This document shows positions 22,216 through 32,540 of a DNA stretch of 64,000 nt, one piece after another (the first letter of the stretch is position 1; the number at the start of each line of letters is the position of its first letter). A model generated the notes under the pieces. It searched no databases, was not told the DNA's origin, and saw only the letters and a program-made list of their open reading frames with translations. The stretch lies in contig OX422214.1 in NCBI GenBank assembly GCA_949130495.1, positions 3,208,046 to 3,272,045 of the forward strand, in the 5' to 3' direction. This stretch comes from Sambucus nigra (Eukaryota > Streptophyta > Magnoliopsida > Dipsacales > Adoxaceae). The translations under genes were made by a program, and so were the position numbers.

Positions 22216-24015
22216 CTAGAGGGAAGAATTCTTAGGCACCATTAACTCCCTAAGGGCATTTAGCCACCCTCTAATGAAGGCCATCTCCTCGACCTCCTTT
22301 AGCTCTGTGGGATCATCTGTCAAGCCTTGGTTGTACCCATCTGCCCACACCTGTCGAGGGCCATTTTTGAATAAGTACCTTAGTAACGTGACGTCCCTCT
22401 GAAGCCCAGCAATTATCACATACGCTCGCCGAACAACTCATTTCAGCTCGATAATCTCCCTTTGGGAACCAACATCGTCAGTCCTAGCTTGCCACTTCGA
22501 CAATAATTAAGAACCTTGTATAACTGCAGGAGCAATGCTCGATGCGTTCTCCATAAAGTGTGCAACTTCCCTCCTTAAATCATCATTATCTTACTGTAGC
22601 ACCTCCCCAACCTAGTTAATCTCATACACATAAAAAAGCCTAGCCTTCAGAGCATTCACCTCTTCTTAAACAGAGGCACCAATCTCTTCCATCTCTGCAA
22701 GATGATCCTTAAGCTTGGAAACCAGTTCAGACTGATCTTTTGTAGTCATGATTCCTTACACTAAGAGATTTACAAATTTTGATAAAAGCTCGACGAACTT
22801 GGTCCCTCACATTAAAATCGAGAATTTGACCTAGGTGAGAGGTAGCAGGGATATAATCATCAAGATCGACAAACTATAAAGAATAAGATCACACAGAATA
22901 CATATATCAGCAAGTGACAGAAAAAGAATTTATTCATTCCATTAAAATTGGCATTAGACAGATACAAGTACATTGGGTGGAAAGAAGAAAAAGAAAAAAA
23001 TACAAAATAAGACCTAAAAGCCTAGTTGGTGACATCGACTTACTCGAAAGTGGCTGGATACTTCCCCTTATAAGCAGCAACCTCGCCTGTCTCAGCACCA
23101 ATTACACCTCCCTCAACCGGGGCATGGTTTATCCCTGGTCACTAGCAGGAGCAGCAGGGGAAAAAAGAGTAGCAGGAACATCACCAACAACAGAGTCCTC
23201 ACTAGTTTGAGTGGCTGGGACATCATTTTTAATAATGGGCTTGGGGCTAAGATTGTACTCATCGAACATAGGAGAATCAGTGGTAATTTCAACAGTAAAC
23301 AAGGCACAATCCCAACCTTTCTTGAAGTTTTCCCAACTGATGTAGTCAATCTTCTTCTCGATATCTTTATAGGATGGGGGCCCTTTTGTAGCCACTCTCT
23401 CTAATAGTGGCCACCTCTGCCTCCAGTCTCTTCATCTTCTCAGCAAGCCCTTTATTTTCATCTGTGATGGATAGTTTGCTCGCTACGACCATCTCATAGG
23501 CTTCACGAAGTTCCTTCAGCTCCTTGGCCGCCCCATCCCTCTCCTTGGCAAAAGAAGCCTCAGCCTTTGTGAGAGCTTTCTAGGAGGGCTTCTGGGCCTC
23601 CTGATTAGTCTTCAAGATCCCCTCCATCTTAGCGTTCTCCTCGACAACCCATCTCAACTGCGATGGAGGATGGTGTAGTCAGACAAAAATTATAGGAAGA
23701 AACAAATGTGAGTCAAAGAGTACAAAAAAAATTAAAAAAGACAGATAAAAAGGGGAAATGGCCTTAACAAAGCAAGCCCCTGATCTGCCTAACTAGTATG
23801 GTCCCATATTTGTAGACGACTAGCGGTCCTCCATCACCACTACTCTCTCGAGCATCGTGGGAGCAAGCTGAGGGGCTAGAGCCATAGATGCCCCCTCAGC
23901 TAGGACAACCACAAGCATAAGGGAAGCCTATGATTACTTTGTTATTTCTTCTCCTCTCCTCCTATCTTCTTATTTCTTCTTCTTCTCATCCTCTCTCTTC
24001 CTCTCTTCCTCTACT

Positions 24016-24072
<57 letters not shown>

Positions 24073-25345
24073 TCTCTTGTTCTTTCTTTTTTCTCTCCAG
24101 CTCTTTCTCAGGAGCTACTGTGTGGGAACCACGGGTAGTATCCCCATACCTTTTCTCTGTATTTTCAACCTATTAGACAATAGGACATCATCATTGTCGT
24201 CATCATGAATCAGATTATTTGTTTTGGGGGAGCCATGTCTTCCTCGCTAGAGATCTCCAATGTGGAAACTCCTGAACTAGAGCCCTCCTCCTTGGACCTC
24301 TCTCCACCAGACTCTTCCTCGCTGGATCCTTCCTCACTGGATCTTGCCTCACCACTACCACATATGTCACCTAAAGTAACACCAGACTCTGAACCGCTCT
24401 CATCTTCGTTGTCTAGCTCGATGGGTTGGAGATCACCTTCTTCCCCTTCTTCTTCCTCTAGGATCTGAAGATGAGGGATGGAGTCAACTAGACGGGCGAT
24501 GAAGCTGGTGGTAGTGTTCTTGTATTCTAATAAGAAGTAAGCCAACATGGGGTGTTCACCTTCTCCAATTGAGTCCCTTATCTACCAGGCTTTGATTAAC
24601 TCAGTAGCACAGATCTCGTGGATGGCAGGCTCTTAATTCTTGGGCTTTGCTGAAAAAGAAAAGAAAATATTAAAGGAAGAACACATTAGAGAAATAATAA
24701 AAAAGCAACAAAATTGAACAACATCCTATGTATTCCTCCCCATAAGTAGGGATTCGATGTCCTCTGTACCTTGCTCCCCCTACTTGGGTAGGGAATTACC
24801 AGTTCCTAGCAATAAATCCCTCATGTCAATAGTCCTTATGGGAATCAAGTAGGTTCACTACCAACACCCTGGACTCCTCGCTTTCAAATAAAGAAGACCA
24901 GAGCTAGTACGAGAGAAGGTATAACAGAAGCAGATTTCAACCTAACCTAAATTAGTGCCATAAAGTTGGTTTATTCTATGGATGTCGTTTAAAATTTTCC
25001 AAACGTTTGGAGAATACTGGGCTGGGACTATATCGAAATACTAAAAACATGAAAAAATAGGTGATTTGTGGGGAAAGTTAAACCCCCTTGAGACAACAAA
25101 AGGACGTGAATCCAGTGACCATCCTTGATATCACGTACATTAATAGGAACAGGGGCGCACTCAATATCCACCCAATCGGGGATATTGTAACATTTCCTAA
25201 ATTTTACTAGAGATTTGTTATCTATCCTTTCCATAAGGAATATCCTAACTACAGTAGAAAGAAAAATGACGAAAGGAAATACAGAAAGAGGAGAGACTGA
25301 GAACTTACAAGGAAAAGAATGAAGCTTGAAACGATGAGAAACCAC
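22216..25345 (-). pseudogene. Antisense accessory ORF of the Tat element, degenerate, possibly spliced
   Basis: Read on the minus strand from about 25345. The first recognisable block is YNIPDWVDIECAPVPINV, then GGLTFPTNHLFFHVF, then in a shifted frame YSPNVWKILNDIH (about 25000-24960). This resembles the plant gag-like or putative-transposase N-terminal domains found in antisense ORFs of Tat elements. An acidic block (ILEEEEGEEGDLQP, SSEEGSSEEES) lies at about 24475-24290. Further down (23660-23400 and near 22400) there is a charged heptad-like coiled coil. Splice-like signals occur on this strand: an acceptor TTTTCTTTTTCAG near 24655, a donor AAGGTACAG near 24770, and GTAAGT near 25308 with CTACTGTAG near 25247. 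Many stops remain. Function unknown. Confidence 0.5.
24021..24072. repeat. (CT)n microsatellite
   Basis: About 50 bp of nearly pure CT repeats with one ATCT interruption, inside the antisense ORF region of Tat. Confidence 0.95.
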
Positions 25346-25654
25346 AAGCGAATGAGGACAAGAATCAGAAAATAGCTTTTGAAACTACGAAAAACAAGCT
25401 TGAAAGTAAGAGGAAACTTGAGAGCAAATGATGGTTTGGAAGTGAGAGAAAGTTAGAAGTTAAAGTAATGAAGTGAATCGTCCAGCACCTCGATTTAAAC
25501 CCCGCAATGATAGTGCACTACAATCGAAGAAGATCTTCTACCTAAACTCACAACAAAATGACGATTCACGCCCCTATTAATTCTAAAAATAACAATAGTG
25601 CCATGAGAATAAGACCATAGATGTTATTTAAAATTTATGAGCCCAAGATGTGGC

Positions 25655-26118
25655 CCCAAAAATTATAGGGGAAATTGTGGGTACCTCTTTTGTTGACCAG
25701 GCCCATAAAAGTAGCCGGACAAGCCAAAATAAATAATAAAGGGCACCTGGGCCAACTTATGTGTCTTGAATAACAGTTAGGATATAAGGATATGACCAAG
25801 TCCATCCCTAAAAATCTCTAATGAGATATTCAAGGGATACTCGATTAACGTGTTGGTTACCAACACACTCTCTCTCTCTCTCTCTCTTAGCTGAGTATAT
25901 ATTGTACCCCTGGCCCGGGGTATAGGGGAAGAGGAAAAACATTCTCGAGAGTTACTTAAATAAAACAATAGACCTTTCCGTAGACATAAGAAATTTGCCA
26001 AACCATGTATATTTTTCTGTTGTGTGATTGTGATTGTGATTGTGATTATTTTTGTTCTTATTATCTTGGTGAGTGTTTTCCTTCATTAATTATTTGTGTT
26101 GAGATTTTTGTCAGCACA
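25655..26118 (+). repeat. Tat polypurine tract and 3' LTR
   Basis: The purine-rich AAAAATTATAGGGGAAA precedes TGTGGGTACC at 25676. The LTR is 443 bp and ends CAGCACA at 26118, followed by the target duplicate CTACT. It contains a (CT)n run at 25868-25889 and a GTGATT tandem at about 26024-26047. It is about twice the length of the deleted 5' LTR. Confidence 0.85.
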
Positions 26119-26327
26119 CTACTCTAGTTGGATGTTTATCTTATTGTTGGTTGTTTGAATTTATTAATTAATTATAAATGTGTTCATGACTTTTCAAACT
26201 TGGGCCTTTAATTTTGAACTATTTATTTTTGCAATTGTGCTAAGGATGGGATTAATTAATAGACAAGCCCTATCTTCAGTATATCGTGCCAGGTCAGCCT
26301 TTACGTGAGAAAATAGGGGTTGTTATA
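26119..26327 (+). repeat. Tekay-like Gypsy LTR fragment, right part
   Basis: Continuation of the LTR interrupted at 2548. It begins with the duplicated CTACT and reads through AT-rich text to GGGGTTGTTATA, which resembles the GGGGTGTCACA end of the complete Tekay LTR with changes. The total distance from the GTTCGA cluster to this end (about 1.5 kb) equals that in the Tekay LTR. Confidence 0.5.
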
Positions 26328-27337
26328 ATTATATTTCTAAATATAATATGCTTTACATCCTTTCCTTCTATGTCTTTACTAAGCTTAACATATGAACTCA
26401 TGGGTGTATAAGCATGCTTAGCGGGGTCTAAGTTAAATTTCTTCACTAATTCTTTCAGATATATAGATTAAGACAAAAATATCCCATTCTCGAGTAAACG
26501 CACTTGAATAAATAGGAAGTAAGTAAGTTCGCCTACCATACTCATCTCAAATTCACTTTGCATATATTTTGCAAAGAGTTCAGTATGCTTGTCATATGTG
26601 GGACCATAAATAATATCATGGGCATATACTTGCACAACCAATATAACACTTTTATCCCGGTGAATAAACAATGTCATGTCTACTCCCCTCTCATGAAGAC
26701 ACGATCTAAGAGATATGAAGTAAGCCTTTCATACCAAACACACGATGCTTACTTCAATCCGTACAGGTCTTTCTTCAAGTAGAAGGCATGGACCTTTTGG
26801 TTGTTCCACACGGACCTCCTCCTAAAGAATGCCATTTAGGAAGGCACTCTTGACATCCATTTTGTAAAGCTTAAATTTCAGATGACATGCAACATCTAGT
26901 AAAAGATGGATGGATTCTAGCCGTATAACATGAGCAAACGTTACATCAAAATTGAAATCTTCTATTTGGGTGTACCCTTGAGCAACTAACCTAGCTTTGT
27001 TTCGAACTATGACACCACTTTTATCCATTTTATTTTTAAAAACCCATTTGGTTCCAATGATGTTAATATTACTAGGCCGGGGAACCAATTCCTAAACATT
27101 ATTCTTTTGGAATTGAAGCAATTCTTCTCGCATAGAATTTATCCAGTGTTCATCATTGAGTGCTCCTTTAAAAAATTTGGGTTCTATTTTAGAGGTGTAA
27201 CACAAGTAGGTAACCTCATTTTCCAGTTGAGCTCGGGTCTCGACGCCTACGTCGGGATTCTTAGTGATATTGTATGGATCATAACTTTTGCGAACCCAAG
27301 ATGATAAATTCCTTTTGTCGAATGTGGGGTCCACCAA
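26328..27337 (-). pseudogene. pol: Copia reverse transcriptase (Sire-like), truncated
   Basis: The minus strand gives GALNDEHWINSMREELLQF, then INIIGTKWVFKNKMDKSGVI, ARLVAQGYTQIEDFNFDVTF, LYKMDVKSAFLNG with the first catalytic aspartate, and near 26605 VYAHDIIYG, where Copia RT normally has YVDDI. The YxDD box has therefore lost its first aspartate. FEMSMVGELTYF and IQVRLLENGIFLS follow. The sequence ends about 40 residues later without the RNase H. Confidence 0.85.
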
Positions 27338-27344
27338 ATCATTA

Positions 27345-28363
27345 TGGGTATCAATGTGATCATCACTGGGGGTGCATTTTTCTCAAAATAGGAATTTTCA
27401 TCGGCATCATTAAATGTGGATGGAGCATTGTCTTTTATGGTTACATTTATTAATTCCATGACTTTAGATCCATCAAAATTATAAACTCTATAAGATTTAC
27501 TGTTTAGTGAATGACCTAAAAAAATACCATCATCGCTCCTCGAGTCGAATTTTCCTACAAGCTCCATATCCCTTAGGATATAGCAGGGACTTACAAACAC
27601 TTGAAAATATGATATATTAGGTTCCTTACATGTCCACAATTCATAAGGGGTTTTATTAGTATGCGGTAGTAAGTATACCTTATTCGCCCATGCGATACTT
27701 ACCGCTTCTACCCAAAATTTCTAAAGCACTTTCCGACCAAGAAGCATGGACCTTGCCATTTCTTGAATTGTTCGATTCTTTCCCTCAACAATGCCATTTT
27801 TTAGGTGTTCGGACGACCGAAAATTCATCCTTAATTCCATTTTCTTCACAAAAGGCATATACACTAGATTCCTTAAATTCAGTGCCATTATCAGTTCAAA
27901 AATGATTTATGGTGGCACCATGATGATTTTAAAGGGCTCGACATTTAACTATTCAAAAGTCAATTCCATCCAACTTTTTTCTATGAAATCTAACAATTGA
28001 ATATCTTAAAAAGCCATTTACCATCACTAGAATGTACATATTTCCTCTTATACTCTCAGTAGGAGTGGGACCCATAAGGTCCATGTGAATCAATTCTAGG
28101 ACACGAGAGGTTGTAATTGAGTTTAACTTCTTGTGAAGATTCTTAATTTTGTTTTCAAGTTGATAAGGACTGTAAATTATGGAAGTTGATTTTTCTAACG
28201 ATGGCAAGCCATGAACTAGGTCTTTTCGAGCTAGATGCTCAAGAAGTCTAAAATTGACATGACCTAATCTTTGATGCAAAAGTTTGACTGGAGAGACTTT
28301 GACAATGTTGCATACGAATGAAGACTTTGGAATAACCCCATAACAATTAGCACTAGTCCTCAC
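27345..28363 (-). pseudogene. pol: Copia integrase (Sire-like), broken
   Basis: The zinc-binding part is visible as LLHQRLGHVNFRLLEHLARK (H..H) at about 28270. The core begins RVLELIHMDLMGPTPTES (first aspartate), and NGTE-like text follows near 27890. The C-terminal region has FVSPCYILRDMELVGKFDSR and DDGIFLGHSLNSKSYRVYN (27610-27480), which is well conserved in Sire integrases. Frameshifts occur between 27960 and 27640. Confidence 0.8.
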
Positions 28364-28500
28364 ACCATGTAGTAGAGTTTTACCAGATTTATCATAGACA
28401 TTACGTTTGGTCTAGCTAAACTTAACTTCTAGGTTTTCATTGCAAAGAAAGCTAACGCTGATTAAATTTTCCTTAAATTCATCAACATATAAAATAATTT

Positions 28501-28857
28501 CTAATTTAGGAAATTCAAAAACTTCAATGGTGCCTCTACAAATAATTTTAGACATACTTCCATCGCCAAAGCTAACCTTACCATCCTTATAATCCTCAAG
28601 AGTGATAAAAATGACATGCCACCTATCATATGTCTATACCATTGGGAGGTATCTTGAGCCTTTAGAGAAATATGAACATCTAATTCCTTCTCAGTTTTAT
28701 CTTTGGTTACCCAAGCATGAGTTGTGTTTTGCTTATTAATGTTTCTAGTCTCTTGGTAAGATGAATTTCTTTGAGGTTTAGACAATTTTAGAAATTCTAC
28801 CATTAAACCTTGGGAAATGTTGACTAGGTACTCAACTTTCTTTTTAAGTCTAGCCAA
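28501..28857 (-). pseudogene. pol: Copia protease (Sire-like), catalytic segment deleted
   Basis: The minus strand reads KAQDTSQWYRHMIGG. In the sister element at 63890 the same place reads SQWYFDTGFSRHMTG. The stretch carrying the catalytic D-T/S-G has been removed here by an in-frame deletion of about five to six codons. The rest of the fold (VRLALAMEVCLK) is frame-shifted. Confidence 0.75.
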
Positions 28858-28879
28858 TTAGCTATGGTGAGGCATAGTT

Positions 28880-30634
28880 GTTTAGGAGTCCCATTAAAAA
28901 AATTACTTATAATGATTTCTTTTAGGTGGTATAGGTTTAGGAGTGCTAACCCTGGTAACAAATGTAGCTAATGTTTCGGATTTATTCTTTGAAGATTCAC
29001 CTTCTACATACCCTATACCTTTTCTCTCTTGATATCCTTTCTCCTTATAACCAAAAATGGATCCAAGAAATAATTTTTCCATTCTTCCAGAGTTGTCTTC
29101 AAAAGTGACTTTGACTTCTCGGGAGGCCTCAAGATCTTTCTCAAGTTTGATAACTTTTTCTTCAAGATTTTTTCGAACCTCCAAACATTCATGAATATTT
29201 TCAGAAACACGAGCGAAAGAATTTGTCAAGTCAATCTTTTCTTTCCCAATTAAAATACGTTCCTCTAAAAGAATAGCCTTAATCTCTTCTAGTTGATAAC
29301 TAACACTTATTTTTCCTTTAGTTTTGTCAAATATTTTTCTAAATTCAACACCTTAAAACTTAATTTCTTATTAGTCTTTTGAATATGCAAGGATTCGACG
29401 TATCACTCAGAACAAACGGTTCTAAAATCACTTTCTTCAACATCACCCTCATTTTCAACAAAATCATTTTTAGTGAGTGATTGGGAACAACTTCATTCTT
29501 ATCACTTCCAAGAATGTAATCATTAGGATGTGACACACTAGATAAGATAGCAACACTAGCCATAAAATCAGTGAAATCAATACCGTATGGACTTGAGTCA
29601 TTGGAGTCTTCGGACTCCTTTTCACAATCACTAAGAGTCGCATTATAAACGGCCTTTTCTTTGCGTTGTCTTTTAAGTTTAGTGGGGCATTCGTACTCTC
29701 TATTCCCTCAACCATCACGCTCAAAACATCTTTTTGAATCATCTTTTTTAAAATTATCTCTTTTAGGATTATCATTTTTAACTTCTTGACATTCTGATCA
29801 TTAGAACTACCATTTGCCTTGTTTTATTTTTATCAAATTTTGATTTATCAAATTTTGAATTTTCGTTCTTAAATTCCGAAACATTTTAAATTTCTTTATA
29901 AATAAAGCCATATCATTGAAATCATTGTTAGATTCATCGGATTTAAATATATTTTCCTTTTTAGCTTTTAAAGAAACTCCCTTATCTTTCTTTTTGTTAT
30001 CCTTAGGAAACATGTCTAACTCATAAGTTTGGAGATCACCTACAAGTTCTTAGGGTTTTAAGGAATTTAATACGCCTAAGATATTAAGAACAGTGACTTT
30101 AGCATTAAAATGATTAGGAAGAGATATAAGGATCTTCTTAACTACACAATTTTTGGGGATTCTATCACCTAAGTTAAAGCACGAGTTAACTATGTCGGAA
30201 ATATGGGCATAAAAATCATCAAACATTTCATTTTATTTCATGGTGATAGTTTCAAATTTAGTGGTTAAATTTTATAGTATTAAAGCCTTAACAGTGCTGC
30301 TACCCTCGTGAGTTATTTGGAGTGTATCCCATGCCAATTTAGAAGTTTCACAAGTCATGATATAACAAAATTCTTCCGAGGACACGACACTAAATAAAGC
30401 ATTCAAACCTTTAAAATTAAAATTACATAGTTTCAACTCATCGTCACTCCATTATTTCACACGTTTTAAAATATTAGCATCACCAACAATAAAATTTGGA
30501 GGGCAACACCCTTTTTCAATAATAAGCCGAACACGTTCATCAATATATTTTAATGAGGATCTCATACGTGTTTTCCATTAAGCATAACTTGTTCCATCAA
30601 ACACGGGGGGTCTATTTGACAAATAGCTTTCCAT
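28880..30634 (-). pseudogene. gag: Copia gag (Sire-like), broken
   Basis: The ATG at 30634 (minus) opens a frame with RPPVFDGTSYA, as in the plus-strand Sire gag at 61799. Then follow TCETSKLAWDTLQITHEGSS, FETITMK, IPKNCVVKKILISLP and ELVGDLQTYELDMFPKDNKK. The zinc knuckle near 29715 is degenerate, with a cysteine and the histidine replaced by arginines. A charged coiled-coil segment (KVIKLEKDLEASREVKV) lies at 29160-29070. At least three stops and several frameshifts interrupt it. Confidence 0.8.
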
Positions 30635-30673
30635 ATAACCTTCAGGATTTATCTAAGTAAAATTTAAAAACTC

Positions 30674-30685
30674 GACTTAACACCA
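30674..30685 (-). other. Degenerate Met-tRNA primer site of minus-strand Sire element
   Basis: The minus strand reads TGGTGTTAAGTC where TGGTATCAGAGC is expected (about two thirds of bases match). It lies three bases from the LTR border and about 40 bases from the gag ATG. Confidence 0.45.
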
Positions 30686-30688
30686 TTT

Positions 30689-31881
30689 TGAGTGAGGGGG
30701 AGGCCAGTTATATGGTCAAGTCTTATATTCTTGAAATTTACTCCGTAAGCAAACACAGTTTGCACACATAATTGATCAAACACGACATGGGGACAAAATA
30801 TGAGCTGGAAAATTTAAATTACGATGTGTTTCCAATTTCAAGTTCTTAACTAATTATTCCTACGTGGACATGCGCAATATTTCTTACTCAATTTTTGAGG
30901 GTACTTAAAGCATCGAATTTAAGCAGTAAATAAGGATAGACCGATTTTAGCATTTTAGTCCTACGCATCTATGTGAGGAAAAATGCAGACATAAAAATAA
31001 CATAACCATAATGCCACGATGTATGAGGAAAAACCTAAAACGAGAAAAAACCTCAGATAATCAGTCCTAGAAGAAATTCACCGGAAACATGGTTTTACAA
31101 GGACAACTCAATAGACTTACAGACTCGACGCAACAAGTTCCGCCGATGGCGTCTCCAATACCTCCATTCGTAGCGTGTGTACCTCAAACACTCTTGCACA
31201 ATAGGTCATGTGTCTCGGTATCCACTGATAGATAAAGCTCCGTCTCCAACTCATGCAAAAATCCATCGAACACACAAAAGTGGTGTATGAAGGTTGTAGA
31301 GGATGTGGGTATTTTGTCTTCAAAAATGATCCAAGCCGATCATGTGAATGTTGGAGATAAATATGACAAAGTGTTCTGACTTTGTAAAAATATATGGAGT
31401 GGAGTCTCTTAATTATTTCCCGAGCTTGTGTTATTCTATATTTTAAGAGGAGTGCGGTAGTGGAGAACATGGGGAAAATGTTCTCATTTTGGTGCATTTT
31501 CAATAACTGACCCAGTATTTTGAATGACTGGGTGTCTCATTTGAATGAGGTTGTAACAATTTCTCGACACTAACATCAAAGGATGTTGTTGGAAGTCTCG
31601 TTCGAATGAGGGCAATCTCGTTTGAACAAGATTTCTAACAAAATCTCAGTTTAAGGCAAAATACCTAAAGTTATGAAAATGATTTTGAAAACTCATTTAA
31701 AGCCTTTAAAAAGATTTATAAAAAGTTTCTCCAACATATTTTTAAAACATAGGGTAATATACCTTTTAGGAATAGATCATTGAAATATTGATATGAGTTT
31801 TGATGATGTATGGATTCACGAATTCTCGAATGTTCAGATTTCTTCTTTGTAAAGCATGATTTGATACCTTATAAACTGACA
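30689..31881 (-). repeat. 5' LTR of minus-strand Sire element
   Basis: On the minus strand it begins TGTCAGTTTATAAGG at 31881 and ends CCTCACTCA at 30689. A cluster of CTCATTTGAATGAG- and CTCGTTCGAATGAG-type dyads at 31525-31645 is followed on that strand by a CATATATTTT TATA-like box near 31400. The structure parallels the LTRs at 11 and 60835. Ends are inferred from TG/CA and the primer site; no target duplication could be checked because the other LTR is absent. Confidence 0.6.
31525..31645. promoter_or_regulatory. CTCGTTCGAATGAG dyad cluster in minus-strand Sire LTR
   Basis: Contains CTCATTTGAATGAGG, CTCGTTCGAATGAGG and CTCGTTTGAACAAG: three near-perfect dyads with the same spacing of arms. 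The nearest TATA-like text is about 125 bp further in on the minus strand. Confidence 0.4.
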
Positions 31882-32535
31882 TGTTTTGTCGTAACGAAAA
31901 TAGTCAATACTACAAATGACTCGATGTGGAAATTTGCATTTACACATACATCCAGGGTCGCAACCATACCACATCGCGCCCAACCGGACTCGAAACCAAC
32001 ACCTATCCTCATGATGGATAGTGATCGTGCAATAGCCCTATGACCTAAGAAATCAATCCAATACCTTTTGGTCGACGACAAGATGGACCACCCACTATGC
32101 GCAACCTCCTACGATAGCACTACCGAGTAGGCATGTTTAAATAAAACATATAGCATGCACACATACATACATATACACATCATTGTGTATACATGATAAG
32201 TACTGAACTCATACGCATATCCCACAGCGTACAGTTCACAAAATCTCAACTTCCCAATTAATATCTAAAACTCACTCACTTCGATCATCGGTTCTCCTCA
32301 GTCGAACCCATCTAATGTTGGCCTATCACACGTACTAAAAGAGAGCCAAATCCAAAACCACCAATTTAAAATTTCAGTATCGTGCACCTTCTAGTAGAAA
32401 ATTCATAACAAATTAAAAAATAAAAATAAAAAAATAATTGACTCCCACACCTTCATAATTCAATTTTGCACAACCTTATCCAACTTTTAAAAGTGAACAA
32501 GTTCGCTCCCATAGCAAATCGGTTCGATATCCTGA
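31882..32535 (-). repeat. Inverted fragment of a Tekay-like LTR
   Basis: The segment from about 31950 to 32526 is the reverse complement of 33684-34270 in the neighbouring solo LTR. Shared text includes the CCTACGATAGCACTACCGAGTA segment region and GCTCCCATAGCAAATCG. It is truncated on both sides: by the Sire LTR at 31881 and near the solo LTR start at 32541. Similarity is roughly 75-80% by eye. Confidence 0.65.
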
Positions 32536-32540
32536 ACATC

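Larger units (their letters stand above)
2549..26118 (+). mobile_element. Ty3/Gypsy Tat retrotransposon, interrupted and degenerate
   Basis: Both LTRs begin TGTGGGTACCTCTTTTG and end in TTTTTGTCA(C/G)CACA. The element is flanked by the 5-bp duplication CTACT (2544-2548 and 26119-26123). Internal order is primer region, gag, protease, RT, RNase H, a second RNase H-like domain, integrase, antisense accessory ORF, LTR. The extra RNase H and the antisense ORF are characteristic of the Tat lineage. Coding parts carry many stops and frameshifts. A 12,984-bp insert (5337-18320) splits RT; without it the element would be about 10.6 kb. Confidence 0.88.
26328..31881 (-). mobile_element. Sire-like Copia element, minus strand, 3' half missing
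   Basis: The order on the minus strand is LTR (31881-30689), primer site, gag, protease, integrase, RT. This protease-integrase-RT order is diagnostic of Copia. Coding text ends abruptly inside RT at about 26328, next to the Tekay-like LTR fragment, and the RNase H and 3' LTR are absent. Stops and frameshifts are frequent. Confidence 0.82.

Noticed and set aside
23930..24208. 92-codon Leu/Ser-rich ORF
   Set aside because: Translation of a (CT)n microsatellite on the strand opposite the Tat antisense ORF.
31117..31503. 128-codon minus-strand ORF
   Set aside because: It falls in the leader part of the minus-strand Sire LTR and has no similarity to any domain I recognise.
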